Below, piece by piece: positions 33,771 to 42,300 of a stretch of DNA of 64,000 bases (the first letter of the stretch is position 1; each line of letters starts with the position of its first letter). The notes below the pieces were generated by a model. The model made no database searches. It was given only the letters and a program-made list of their open reading frames with translations, and had not been told where the DNA came from. The position numbers and the translations under genes were made by a program. Location: NCBI RefSeq assembly GCF_025971945.1, contig NZ_JAPDHW010000007.1, positions 150,496-214,495 on the forward strand, read 5' to 3'. This DNA comes from Chryseobacterium kimseyorum (GTDB lineage: Bacteria; Bacteroidota; Bacteroidia; Flavobacteriales; Weeksellaceae).

Positions 33771-35816
33771 TTATTTAAAATCAGTGTCTTTAGCCTGATT
33801 TACTTCGTAAGATTTTACGTTCATAGTCATATCCATGCCCATTTGATTGACAGTAATGGTGTAAGGCATCTTCACACCTGCAACATCTTTGTAATCAGCG
33901 TATACTGTTGGAACTGTCATTTTTTGTCCCTGAGCATCTACAGTTTCAGTTTCTCCAGTTTTAAGACCGGTTTTTACGCTGTAGTAATATGCTTTGTCAG
34001 CGGTTTTGATCGCATAAGAATCTTCTCCACCTATCTTCTCAATTCCTGCTAATTTATAATCTGCAGATTTTGAGAAAGCTAATTCTTCGAAAAGTTCAGT
34101 ATTTTTCAAGTTATCCGCAATCTCTTCTTTGGTCATCTGAACTTTCTGTCCTTGTTGCTCTGAGTATCCAGCTTTACCATCAAAAACTTGTTTTTGAAGT
34201 GTCATCGCTCCCATTGATACTATAGTAAGTTCTTTACCACCCTGAGCTTTTACCGTTTTAAAATCGATCGTTTGACCCTGCATAGACATAGAAGCATTCA
34301 TTGTGTAAGATGAAACTTTAGCTAAGTTTGCTTTTCCACCAATTGCTGTAATGTATTTATCAACAACCGAAGCAACAGTCACACTAGCATCAACTTTTTG
34401 AGCAACTGGTTTTCCGACAGGGTTTGCGTTTGCATCAAAATATTTTACAGGATAACCTAATTTTTCTAAACCTTCAGAAATGTCAGAAGCTTTACCAGCA
34501 ATGAAAATTCTGCTTTGGTTCGGCATTACTGTAGCTTTCACCGCAGTAGAAACGTCTGCAGCGGTTACTTTATCAATTGATTTCAAATAATTGGTATAAA
34601 AATCAGCCGGAAGATCATTTACTTTTTGGCTTACAGCAAATCTTGCAATTGTTGCAGGCTGTTCCAGTGACATAATAAAGCTTCCTTTTAATTTAGCTTT
34701 TGCATTTGCCAATTCGTCAGCTTTTACGGTAGAAATTCCGTTGATTTCATTCATGAATTCTTTTACCGCTTTATCAGTAACTTCATTTCTTACACTTGCT
34801 TCTGCTGAAAAATCAGGAGAATATTTGCTGGCGCTTATGTTTGAGTAAGCTCCGTAAGTAAATCCGTTTTTCTCACGAAGATTCATGAACAATCTTGCTT
34901 CACCGCCACCGCCAAGGATGTAATTTGCAATGGTAGCAGGGAAATAATTAGGATCTTTCATTTTCAAATTGTTGATGTTTCCAACAGAAACTACCGATTG
35001 CACGGCAGTAGGTACATCAACTACATTGATTTCGGTTTTAGCCACATTTGAAGCAGGCTCTAAAGCTGCGAAAGTTGTATTCGCTTTCTTCCAGTTGCTG
35101 AACGCTTTTTCAACCAATGGTTTAACCTTGTCAAATTTCACGTCACCTACAATTACTAAATAAGCATTATCCGGCGCGTAGTATTTTTTGTAAATATTCT
35201 GAACATCAGCCAACTGAATTTTGTTCAAAGATTCTACTGTTTCAAATTCTCCTCTCGCCGTATTTTTTCCGTAAATCAAAGCATTTGAAACTCTTGATGC
35301 AATTGAAGAAGCACTTTTCTCTTCACTTTTGATAGCTTCAATTGATCTTTCTTTTGATTTTTGAATTTCATCAGCAGAAAATTTAGGATTGATAATCGCA
35401 TCTGCCATTAAACCTAAAACTTCAGGGAAATATTTTGAAAGTGAATTAGAAGAAGCACCTGCTGAATTAAAACCTAAATTGGCTCCTAAGAAATCTATTT
35501 TCTTGTTAAATTCGTCTTTGCTTAAAGTCGTTGTTCCGTTACCAAGCTGGTCTGCCATGATTTCGCTTACTCCTACAACATCGCCTTCATAGTAAGGCTG
35601 TCTGTCCATAGAAAGGCTCATGTTTACTCTAGGTAATTTGTTATTTTCAACAACCATTACCGTCAAGCCGTTTTTCAGCTGGAAAGTTTTTGGCTGTGCA
35701 ATGTTGATCGAAGGAGTTGGTCCTGCTTTCGGCATTGCATTAAGGTCAATTTTTTGTGCAGAAAGCATTCCTGAGAATAAAAATGCTACTGCTATATAAG
35801 TGAATTGTTTTTTCAT
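33771..35816 (-). CDS. M16 peptidase-like protein lacking the zinc motif, with an extra C-terminal domain
   Basis: The 681-residue precursor has a signal peptide (residues 1-20). Residues about 45-440 follow the M16 two-domain fold (FQLKNGLTVMVVENNKLPRVNMSLSM ... YAPDNAYLVIVGDVKFDKVKPLVEKAFSNW ... GGGEARLFMNLREKNGFTYGAYSNIS). The HxxEH site expected after about residue 70 is replaced by GVSEIMADQLGNG, so this subunit should not bind zinc. Residues about 465-681 are an added domain of alternating strands (KANLAKVSSYTMNASMSMQGQ) like outer-membrane lipoprotein-sorting proteins. It follows the active M16 gene by 52 bases, so the two probably form a heterodimeric periplasmic protease. Confidence 0.88.
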   Translation of the reverse strand: MKKQFTYIAVAFLFSGMLSAQKIDLNAMPKAGPTPSINIAQPKTFQLKNGLTVMVVENNKLPRVNMSLSMDRQPYYEGDVVGVSEIMADQLGNGTTTLSKDEFNKKIDFLGANLGFNSAGASSNSLSKYFPEVLGLMADAIINPKFSADEIQKSKERSIEAIKSEEKSASSIASRVSNALIYGKNTARGEFETVESLNKIQLADVQNIYKKYYAPDNAYLVIVGDVKFDKVKPLVEKAFSNWKKANTTFAALEPASNVAKTEINVVDVPTAVQSVVSVGNINNLKMKDPNYFPATIANYILGGGGEARLFMNLREKNGFTYGAYSNISASKYSPDFSAEASVRNEVTDKAVKEFMNEINGISTVKADELANAKAKLKGSFIMSLEQPATIARFAVSQKVNDLPADFYTNYLKSIDKVTAADVSTAVKATVMPNQSRIFIAGKASDISEGLEKLGYPVKYFDANANPVGKPVAQKVDASVTVASVVDKYITAIGGKANLAKVSSYTMNASMSMQGQTIDFKTVKAQGGKELTIVSMGAMTLQKQVFDGKAGYSEQQGQKVQMTKEEIADNLKNTELFEELAFSKSADYKLAGIEKIGGEDSYAIKTADKAYYYSVKTGLKTGETETVDAQGQKMTVPTVYADYKDVAGVKMPYTITVNQMGMDMTMNVKSYEVNQAKDTDFK

Positions 35817-35868
35817 TTGTAAAAATTTAAAGGGTATAATTATTTAAAAACGTTGAGCTTTTAAATGA

Positions 35869-37182
35869 TTATTTTTTTTCAGGTACGTAATTAATGATTA
35901 CTCTTTGGTTAGAATTCAGATACTTTTTCGCAGCATTCTGCAAATCCTGCTTAGTGATTGATCTGTAAATTTCAATTTCTTTGTTGATCAAATTGGTATC
36001 TCCCATCAAAACGTGATTGGTTGCTAATGAAGCAGCGATTCCCTGAATGCTTGAGTTAGAATTTACAAACTGATTTTCAAACTTGTTTTGAAGTTTCTGA
36101 TAATCTTCCTGAGAAATCAACGTTGTCTGAAGTTTTTTAATTTCAACATCAATGTCTGACTGTAAAGTCTGTCTCGTTGTAGCTCCCATAGGAATTGCAA
36201 AGAAACCAAATACCCCGTAATCTTCCATTCCAAGATTAAATGCCTGAACTTCTAATGCTTTTTTCTCCTGATCTACCAATTTTTTGTAAAGAACAGACGA
36301 TTTTCCGCTGCTTAAGTAAGATGAAAGCATATTTAAGATATACGCGTCTCTGTCTTTATTTGAAGGAGTTCTGTACCCAAAAATATAAGCAGGTAGCTGG
36401 ATGTTTGGATCGGTCACTGTTTTCTCAGTTTCCTGAGTAATTGGATTTTCTTTAGGGAAGTTTTTAGGAGTTACTGTTCCTTTTGGTATTCCTCCATAAT
36501 ATTCCTGAATCCACTTTTTTGTTTGTTCAGGTTTAATGTCTCCAGCAACAACTAAAGTTGCATTATTCGGAACATAATATTTTTTATAGAAATCTCTGAA
36601 TTCCTGCAGTTTCGCACCGTTCAGGTCTTCAATTGATCCGATTACAGAACCACTGTACGGATGATTGGTGAAAAGATTCTGCTGAATGGCATTCGTCAGA
36701 TTTCCGTAAGGCTGATTATCCATTCTCAATCTTTTTTCCTCTTTTACTACTTCTCTCTGTGTATCTACACCAATTTGATTGATTTCTGCATGACGAAGTC
36801 TTTCAGCTTCCATCCAAAGACCTAACTGCTCATTGTTTGATGGAAATGTTTCGTAGTAATACGTTCTGTCCATTGTAGTGTTGGCATTGTTTTGTCCTCC
36901 GTTTGAAGATACAATTTTAAACCAATCTCCTCTTTTGATGTTGGGCGTTCCTTCAAACAGAAGATGTTCGAAAAAATGAGCAAAACCAGTTCTGCCTTTG
37001 ATCTCGTCTTTTCCACCTACGTGATACATTATAGCTGTAGTAACTACCGGTGCAGAATTATCCTGGTGAAGAATCACGTGCATACCGTTTGGTAAATCAT
37101 ACTCTTCGAATTTGATTTGTTGTGCATTCAGCATTACTCCAAAAAAAGCAGCAGCTGCAACACTAAAAAGTCGTTTTTTCAT
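35869..37182 (-). CDS. M16 family zinc metallopeptidase (active partner)
   Basis: I chose the ATG at 37182 (MKKRLFSVAAAAFFGVMLNAQQ, a signal peptide) over the one at 37221 because a TATTTTTG -7 element (37218-37211) lies between them. The 437-residue precursor has the inverted zinc motif H69-F-F-E72-H73 (FAHFFEHLLFEGTP) with a downstream acidic ligand in QREVVKEEKRLR. The rest is a typical M16 domain pair: NNATLVVAGDIKPEQTKKWIQEYYGGIPKG and SSGKSSVLYKKLVDQEKKA. It probably degrades peptides in the periplasm with the zinc-less partner encoded next. Confidence 0.92.
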   Translation of the reverse strand: MKKRLFSVAAAAFFGVMLNAQQIKFEEYDLPNGMHVILHQDNSAPVVTTAIMYHVGGKDEIKGRTGFAHFFEHLLFEGTPNIKRGDWFKIVSSNGGQNNANTTMDRTYYYETFPSNNEQLGLWMEAERLRHAEINQIGVDTQREVVKEEKRLRMDNQPYGNLTNAIQQNLFTNHPYSGSVIGSIEDLNGAKLQEFRDFYKKYYVPNNATLVVAGDIKPEQTKKWIQEYYGGIPKGTVTPKNFPKENPITQETEKTVTDPNIQLPAYIFGYRTPSNKDRDAYILNMLSSYLSSGKSSVLYKKLVDQEKKALEVQAFNLGMEDYGVFGFFAIPMGATTRQTLQSDIDVEIKKLQTTLISQEDYQKLQNKFENQFVNSNSSIQGIAASLATNHVLMGDTNLINKEIEIYRSITKQDLQNAAKKYLNSNQRVIINYVPEKK

Positions 37183-37210
37183 AAATAGAAATTGTTTTGT
37201 CAATGAGTGC

Positions 37211-37245
37211 CAAAAATACATGAAATGTTACAAATTTTTAACAAA
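37211..37245 (-). promoter_or_regulatory. Candidate promoter of the M16 gene pair
   Basis: On the minus strand TTTG (37245-37242), 23 bases, then TATTTTTG (37218-37211), 28 bases before the preferred ATG. The spacing is at the upper limit of the consensus. Confidence 0.5.
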
Positions 37246-37341
37246 ATTTTGTAGTTTTAAAAGTTGAATTATGATTTGATTTCAATCATATATTTTCCAG
37301 CTATTAAAAATTAAATTTGAAGTTTATAAAAGCGCTCGGCA

Positions 37342-39210
37342 ATGAAAAGTTTTTTAGAACAAAATATCTCACCCGAATCACTGATTACCCTCTTTAGCCA
37401 AGCTCCTGTTGCCATGTGTCTGTTGATCGGTGATGATCTCATCATCCAGAATGCAAATCCGCAAATCTTAGAACTGTGGGGGCGAGATTCTTCAGTGGTG
37501 GGAAAGCCATTGTTTGAGGCATTACCGGAAGTGAAGTCTCAGGGTTTTGTAGAGATTTTTGAGAATGTTTATAAGAAAGGCGAAACATTCAACGGCAATA
37601 AACTTCCTATTTTTTTAGAAAAATTCGGGAAACTTGAGGAGCATTTCTTTGATTTTATTTACGCGCCGGTTTTCAATGAAGAAAAGATGATTATTGGTGT
37701 GAGTGTTGTTGCAACGGAAGTTACCGCCCAGGTTGTCTCAGAAAGAAAATTAAAGGAAAGCGAGTACCGATTTGAAAACTTGATTAAAAATTCAGATTAT
37801 TCCACCGCTATTTACAGAACAGATGATTTGTATATCGAGCTTGCCAATGATTTGATGCTTAAAACCTGGGGTAAAGATGCCTCAGTTATCGGGAAAAAAC
37901 TTGAGGATGCTTTGCCTGAACTCGAAGGGCAGCCTTTTATTGGAATTCTCAAAGATATTTTTAAAACAGGAAAAGCTTATACTGCAACTGAGGATAGAGT
38001 AGATCTGGTGGTAGACGGAAAGCTTCAGACTTATTATTTTAATTTTTCTTACCAACCCTTGAAAAATGCCAATGATGAGGTGTACGCCATTCATAATATG
38101 GCGGTTAATGTTACCGATTTGGTAAAAGCAAGGGAAGAGATTCAGGCTAGGGAAGAGAAATTCAGAGATCTTGCAGACTCGATGCCACAGTTTGTATGGA
38201 CTTCTGACCGGGATGGAAAGATGACTTACATGAACGAAAACTGGTACAGATATACAGGTTTCGATAAAAGTGAGGATCCGGCCGACGGTGTTAAAAGAGT
38301 GATGAAGCCAGGAGTTTTTGAAAAGGTTGAGATTGCGTGGGCAAGTAGTATAAAGACGGGCAAACCTTTTGAAATGGAATATGAATTTTTTGATCCCTCC
38401 AATCCCGATGCTTACCGATGGTTTTTGGGAAGAGCAACTCCCACCTTTGATGATAGCGGAAATATAAAGCAGTGGATTGGTACTTTCACAGACATAGATG
38501 ATTTTAAACAATTACAAACTCAAAAAGATAATTTCCTCGGAATTGCCAGTCATGAGTTGAAAACTCCACTGACGAGTTTGAAAATTTATACTCAGTTTAT
38601 AGAGAAAAACCTTGTCCGGAAAGATGACCTGAAAAATGCAGAAGTTGCCAGAAAAATGGATGGTCAAATAGATCTTCTTACCGTTTTAATCAGTGATTTG
38701 CTTGATGTAACCAAAATACAGAATGGCAAGATACAGTTAAACGAATCTGAATTTGATTTTGATCAGCTCACTGAAGAAATTGTTGCCGAACAGCAGATGA
38801 CCTCAAGACATAAAATAGTTTTGTATCCTTCAGCAATTGGAATTATATACGCTGACCGCCACCGAATTTCGCAGGTGATGAGCAATCTGATCAGTAATGC
38901 CATCAAATATTCACCAGATGCAGATCAGGTAATTGTTGTTACAGAACTGAAAGATAATAACGTCATCTTCAGTGTGAAAGATTTCGGAATTGGAATTCCT
39001 CCGGATAAACACAGTAAAGTTTTTGAGCAATACTACAGAGTCAGCGGTTCAAAAGAACATACTTTTTCCGGACTTGGATTGGGACTTTATATTTCTTCAG
39101 AGATCATCAAAAGGTCTGGAGGACGTATTTATGTATCATCAACAGAAGAAAAAGGGTCTGATTTTTGCTTCGAAATCCCCAAAAGAAAAAAAGTACAACA
39201 AAATGCCTAA
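37342..39210 (+). CDS. PAS-domain sensor histidine kinase (cytoplasmic)
   Basis: The 622-residue kinase has no membrane segment. Three PAS domains follow one another at about residues 10-130, 135-265 and 275-395 (the last with FRDLADSMPQFVWTSDRDGKMTYMNENWYRYTGFD and a PAC segment RWFLGRATPTFDDSGNIKQWIGTFTDI). The kinase part has ASHELKTPLTSLKIY with phosphorylated H404, N box QVMSNLISNAIKYSPDADQ, G1 VKDFGIGIPPDKHSKVFEQYYR and G2 GLGLGLYISSEIIKRSGG. Its last eight bases overlap the start of the receiver gene. A -7-like TAAATTTG lies at 37312-37319. Confidence 0.92.
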   Translation: MKSFLEQNISPESLITLFSQAPVAMCLLIGDDLIIQNANPQILELWGRDSSVVGKPLFEALPEVKSQGFVEIFENVYKKGETFNGNKLPIFLEKFGKLEEHFFDFIYAPVFNEEKMIIGVSVVATEVTAQVVSERKLKESEYRFENLIKNSDYSTAIYRTDDLYIELANDLMLKTWGKDASVIGKKLEDALPELEGQPFIGILKDIFKTGKAYTATEDRVDLVVDGKLQTYYFNFSYQPLKNANDEVYAIHNMAVNVTDLVKAREEIQAREEKFRDLADSMPQFVWTSDRDGKMTYMNENWYRYTGFDKSEDPADGVKRVMKPGVFEKVEIAWASSIKTGKPFEMEYEFFDPSNPDAYRWFLGRATPTFDDSGNIKQWIGTFTDIDDFKQLQTQKDNFLGIASHELKTPLTSLKIYTQFIEKNLVRKDDLKNAEVARKMDGQIDLLTVLISDLLDVTKIQNGKIQLNESEFDFDQLTEEIVAEQQMTSRHKIVLYPSAIGIIYADRHRISQVMSNLISNAIKYSPDADQVIVVTELKDNNVIFSVKDFGIGIPPDKHSKVFEQYYRVSGSKEHTFSGLGLGLYISSEIIKRSGGRIYVSSTEEKGSDFCFEIPKRKKVQQNA

Positions 39211-39571
39211 CGCGACAAAAGTTTTAGTGGTAGATGACAGTCCTGCAATCGTTGATTCTATAGAGATGATGCTCGACTTTGAAGGATTTGAGATTGAAAA
39301 ATTTTATAAAGGTTCAGATATGCTGAAAACTTTGAAAGCAGATTCTAAACCCAATGTGATCTTAATGGATATGTGGCTTTCTGGTGAGGATGGCAGAGAT
39401 ATATGTAAAGAAATTAAAGCAGATGAAGATCTGAAAGATATTCCGGTTCTCATTATGTCGGCAAGCCGTGGTTTGGAACAGTCAGCTTTAGATGCCGGAG
39501 CAGATGCTTTTATTGCAAAACCTTTCGACTTAGGTGATATGGTTGACCGATTAAAGACATACGCTAAATAG
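39203..39571 (+). CDS. Stand-alone receiver-domain response regulator
   Basis: The ATG at 39203 (MPNATKVLVVDDSPAIVDSIEMML) overlaps the kinase gene by eight bases and gives a 122-residue CheY-like protein; a longer reading from 38990 would overlap the kinase far more and has no homologous look. D10/D11 form the acidic pocket, D56 (ILMDMWLSGEDG) is the phospho-acceptor and K in FIAKPFDLGDM is the conserved lysine. There is no output domain, so it acts through a protein partner or a relay. The kinase upstream is its likely donor. Confidence 0.92.
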   Translation: MPNATKVLVVDDSPAIVDSIEMMLDFEGFEIEKFYKGSDMLKTLKADSKPNVILMDMWLSGEDGRDICKEIKADEDLKDIPVLIMSASRGLEQSALDAGADAFIAKPFDLGDMVDRLKTYAK

Positions 39572-39594
39572 ATTTACATTTAAATATAGATATC

Positions 39595-39627
39595 AATCAG
39601 CAGAATTTTATTCTGCTGATTTTTTTT
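39595..39627 (+). terminator. Intrinsic terminator after the receiver gene
   Basis: ATCAGCAGAAT (39596-39606) pairs with ATTCTGCTGAT (39610-39620), followed by eight T. Confidence 0.88.
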
Positions 39628-39793
39628 CGATGCACTTCTGAATAATTATTTTCTTCAGTTAGTTTGAAAAAGTTTCATCTTTTAATAAAATGAAAAAGAC
39701 CATCGGTATTTTTCGAAATAAAGCTTAAAAAATTGGTCATATAAGGGCAACAAAGATCAGGAACTTAAAAAATGCCAACATCTAATTTCAGAA

Positions 39794-39824
39794 TTTGAAT
39801 TCTCCTTATAATACACTAATTTTG
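39794..39824 (+). promoter_or_regulatory. Promoter of the pcrA-like helicase gene
   Basis: TTTG (39794-39797), 19 bases, then TAATTTTG (39817-39824). This is a full consensus match; the start codon lies 22 bases further on. Confidence 0.75.
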
Positions 39825-39846
39825 TGTTCCCAAATTTTTTTGCTGT

Positions 39847-42177
39847 ATGGATTATCTGAAAGGACTTAACGAATCACAATATGAAGCCGTTACCACAATA
39901 CAAGGACCACTGATGGTGCTTGCTGGAGCCGGTTCCGGAAAAACCCGTGTACTCACAATGCGTATCGCTCACCTTATTACCAATGGTGTAGATCCTTTCA
40001 ATATTCTGGCATTGACCTTTACCAATAAAGCGGCAAAAGAAATGAAGGAACGTATTGCGAAGGTTGTAGGCCAGAGCAATGCAAGAAGCTTATGGATGGG
40101 AACTTTTCACTCGGTATTTGCAAGAATTTTGAGAAGTGAGGCGCATTATTTAGGCTACCCTTCAAACTTTACGATTTACGATCAGCAGGATGCTCTGAAT
40201 GTGATTAGAAAAGTGTTGAAAGACATGAATATCGATGCAGATTTGTACAAACCTAAAAAAGTTCAGGCAAGAATTTCCAATTATAAAAACAATCTGATTA
40301 CCGTAAAGGCTTACTACAACAATCCTGAATTAATGGAAGCTGATGAAAAAGCCAATATGAAATTCATCGGTAAAATTTATGAAAAATACGTAGAAGCTTG
40401 CTATAAAAACGGATCTATGGATTTTGATGATTTATTGTTGAAAACCAACGAGTTGTTAACAAGATTTCCGGAAGTTTTAGCAAAATATCAGGACAGATTC
40501 AGATACATTCTGGTGGATGAGTACCAGGATACGAACCACTCGCAATATTTAATTGTGAAAGCTCTAGCTTCGAAATTTGAAAATATTTGTGTGGTAGGAG
40601 ACGATGCACAGTCAATTTACTCCTTCCGTGGTGCGAATATTTATAATATTCTAAATTTCAAAAAAGATTATCCGGACGCAGTGACGGTTTCGTTGGAACA
40701 GAACTACCGTTCGACACAAAATATAGTGAATGCTGCGAATGTAGTGATCGCTAAAAACCTGCAGCAGTTTAAGAAAAACGTTTTCAGTGAAAATGAAGTC
40801 GGCGAAAAAATCAAAGTGTACCGTTCTCTTTCTGATGCAGATGAAGCTAATTTTGTTGCCGGAAATATTTGGGAGCTGAGCAACAGAGAACAGAAAAAAT
40901 TCAGTGACTTTGCTATTTTATACCGTACGAACTCTCAGACAAGGGCATTTGAAGACTCTTTAAGGAGAAAAAATATTCCGTATAAAGTGTATGGAGGTCT
41001 GTCTTTCTACCAAAGGAAAGAAGTAAAAGATTTGATCGGCTATCTTCGTCTTTTGGTTAATGAAAATGATTCTGAAGCGTTAATGAGAGTTATCAATTAT
41101 CCTACAAGAGGAATTGGTGAAACTACTCAGAACAGATTAATCGTTTTTGCAGATTCGCAAAATCTTCCGGTGTCTAAAATTTTAGATAATCTCGGAATGT
41201 ATGCGCCGCAATTGAAATTTAATAATGGTGTTTTAACCAAGCTGAGCGACTTCTGGTCGATGATAAAAGCGTTTCAGGTTTTGCTTAAAACAGAAACAGC
41301 TTACAGCGTCGCGATGGAAGTGGCGAAGCGAAGCGGTTTGATTAAATTTTTAAAAGATGATCAAACACCAGAAGGTATATCTCGTGTAGAAAACGTTCAG
41401 GAATTGATGAACTCGATGCAGGGTTTCATTGAAGAGCAGATGCAGATTGAAGATGGTGACCCGAGTTTACCGAATTTCCTTGAAAACATTGCACTTTCGG
41501 CAGATACTCAAAGAAAAGATGATGAGGCAGACATGGTTTCATTAATGACGATTCACCTTTCCAAAGGACTTGAATTTCCGGTGGTTCACCTGGTAGGTTT
41601 AGAAGAAAATCTGTTTCCTAGTTTTATGAGTTCGGCAACCCGGGAGGATTTGGAAGAAGAAAGACGTTTATTTTATGTTGCCCTGACAAGAGCTGAGAAA
41701 CAGGCATTTTTCTCTTACGCAGTTTCGCGTTTTCAGTGGGGAAAAATTACTGATGCCGAGCCGTCAAGGTTTTTGAGTGAAGTGGATGAAGAATATATTG
41801 AGTTTCTAAATCCGGCTATTGAAAAGAGATTTATCAATAACGCAGGGATTACTTCCAATATTTTTGATGAGCATCCTTCCGAAATGAAGAGCTTCAAAAA
41901 AATTGAAAAGAAAACAATCTCGAAAGCTGAAAGCGACAAGCCAATCGCTGAACCAAGAAAGTTAAAACCGGTAGCTACGGCGAAAATCATTAATCCAAGC
42001 GGAGCATCTTCGCAGGATATTGAAGTTGGCGACAAAGTGAGACACGACCGTTTCGGAATTGGGGAAGTGAAATTTTTAGATGGCACAGATCCGCAAAATA
42101 TCAAAGCCAAAGTTGTTTTCTTACATGAAGGCGAGAAGAATTTGATTTTGAAATACGCTAAACTTACCAAAATTTAA
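39847..42177 (+). CDS. UvrD/PcrA-type superfamily I DNA helicase
   Basis: The 776-residue 3'-5' helicase has the UvrD/Rep motifs in order: Q motif LNESQYEAV, motif I LAGAGSGKTRVLTMR (Walker A), Ia ALTFTNKAAKEMKERI, motif II YILVDEYQDTNHSQY, III VVGDDAQSIYSFRGA, IV LEQNYRSTQNIVNAAN, V MTIHLSKGLEFPVVHLVGLEE and VI EEERRLFYVALTRAEKQ. The C-terminal tail GDKVRHDRFGIGEVKFLDG is the PcrA RNA-polymerase-interacting Tudor-like module. It acts in nucleotide excision repair and replication fork maintenance. A canonical promoter precedes it. Confidence 0.95.
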   Translation: MDYLKGLNESQYEAVTTIQGPLMVLAGAGSGKTRVLTMRIAHLITNGVDPFNILALTFTNKAAKEMKERIAKVVGQSNARSLWMGTFHSVFARILRSEAHYLGYPSNFTIYDQQDALNVIRKVLKDMNIDADLYKPKKVQARISNYKNNLITVKAYYNNPELMEADEKANMKFIGKIYEKYVEACYKNGSMDFDDLLLKTNELLTRFPEVLAKYQDRFRYILVDEYQDTNHSQYLIVKALASKFENICVVGDDAQSIYSFRGANIYNILNFKKDYPDAVTVSLEQNYRSTQNIVNAANVVIAKNLQQFKKNVFSENEVGEKIKVYRSLSDADEANFVAGNIWELSNREQKKFSDFAILYRTNSQTRAFEDSLRRKNIPYKVYGGLSFYQRKEVKDLIGYLRLLVNENDSEALMRVINYPTRGIGETTQNRLIVFADSQNLPVSKILDNLGMYAPQLKFNNGVLTKLSDFWSMIKAFQVLLKTETAYSVAMEVAKRSGLIKFLKDDQTPEGISRVENVQELMNSMQGFIEEQMQIEDGDPSLPNFLENIALSADTQRKDDEADMVSLMTIHLSKGLEFPVVHLVGLEENLFPSFMSSATREDLEEERRLFYVALTRAEKQAFFSYAVSRFQWGKITDAEPSRFLSEVDEEYIEFLNPAIEKRFINNAGITSNIFDEHPSEMKSFKKIEKKTISKAESDKPIAEPRKLKPVATAKIINPSGASSQDIEVGDKVRHDRFGIGEVKFLDGTDPQNIKAKVVFLHEGEKNLILKYAKLTKI

Positions 42178-42210
42178 AAAATAACATTTGACAATTATAA
42201 TTTTTGTCTT

Positions 42211-42257
42211 TTATTAGTCTACTTTTTTTGTAGACTAATAAATATCATTTACATTTG
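42211..42257 (+). promoter_or_regulatory. Promoter plus 12-bp inverted-repeat operator of the TonB receptor gene
   Basis: TTTG (42227-42230), 19 bases, then TACATTTG (42250-42257) is a consensus promoter. A perfect inverted repeat (TTATTAGTCTAC at 42211-42222, its complement at 42230-42241, 7-T spacer) overlaps the -33 element, so a bound repressor would block the polymerase. No T-run follows the right arm, so it is not a standard terminator for the helicase gene. Confidence 0.65.
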
Positions 42258-42300
42258 CATCCTGAAAAAAAATAATTTTGAAATTTTAAATGTAGGATGT

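Noticed and set aside
38990..39571. Response regulator starting at 38990
   Set aside because: The first 71 residues are the out-of-frame kinase sequence; the receiver begins at MPNATKVLVVDD (39203).
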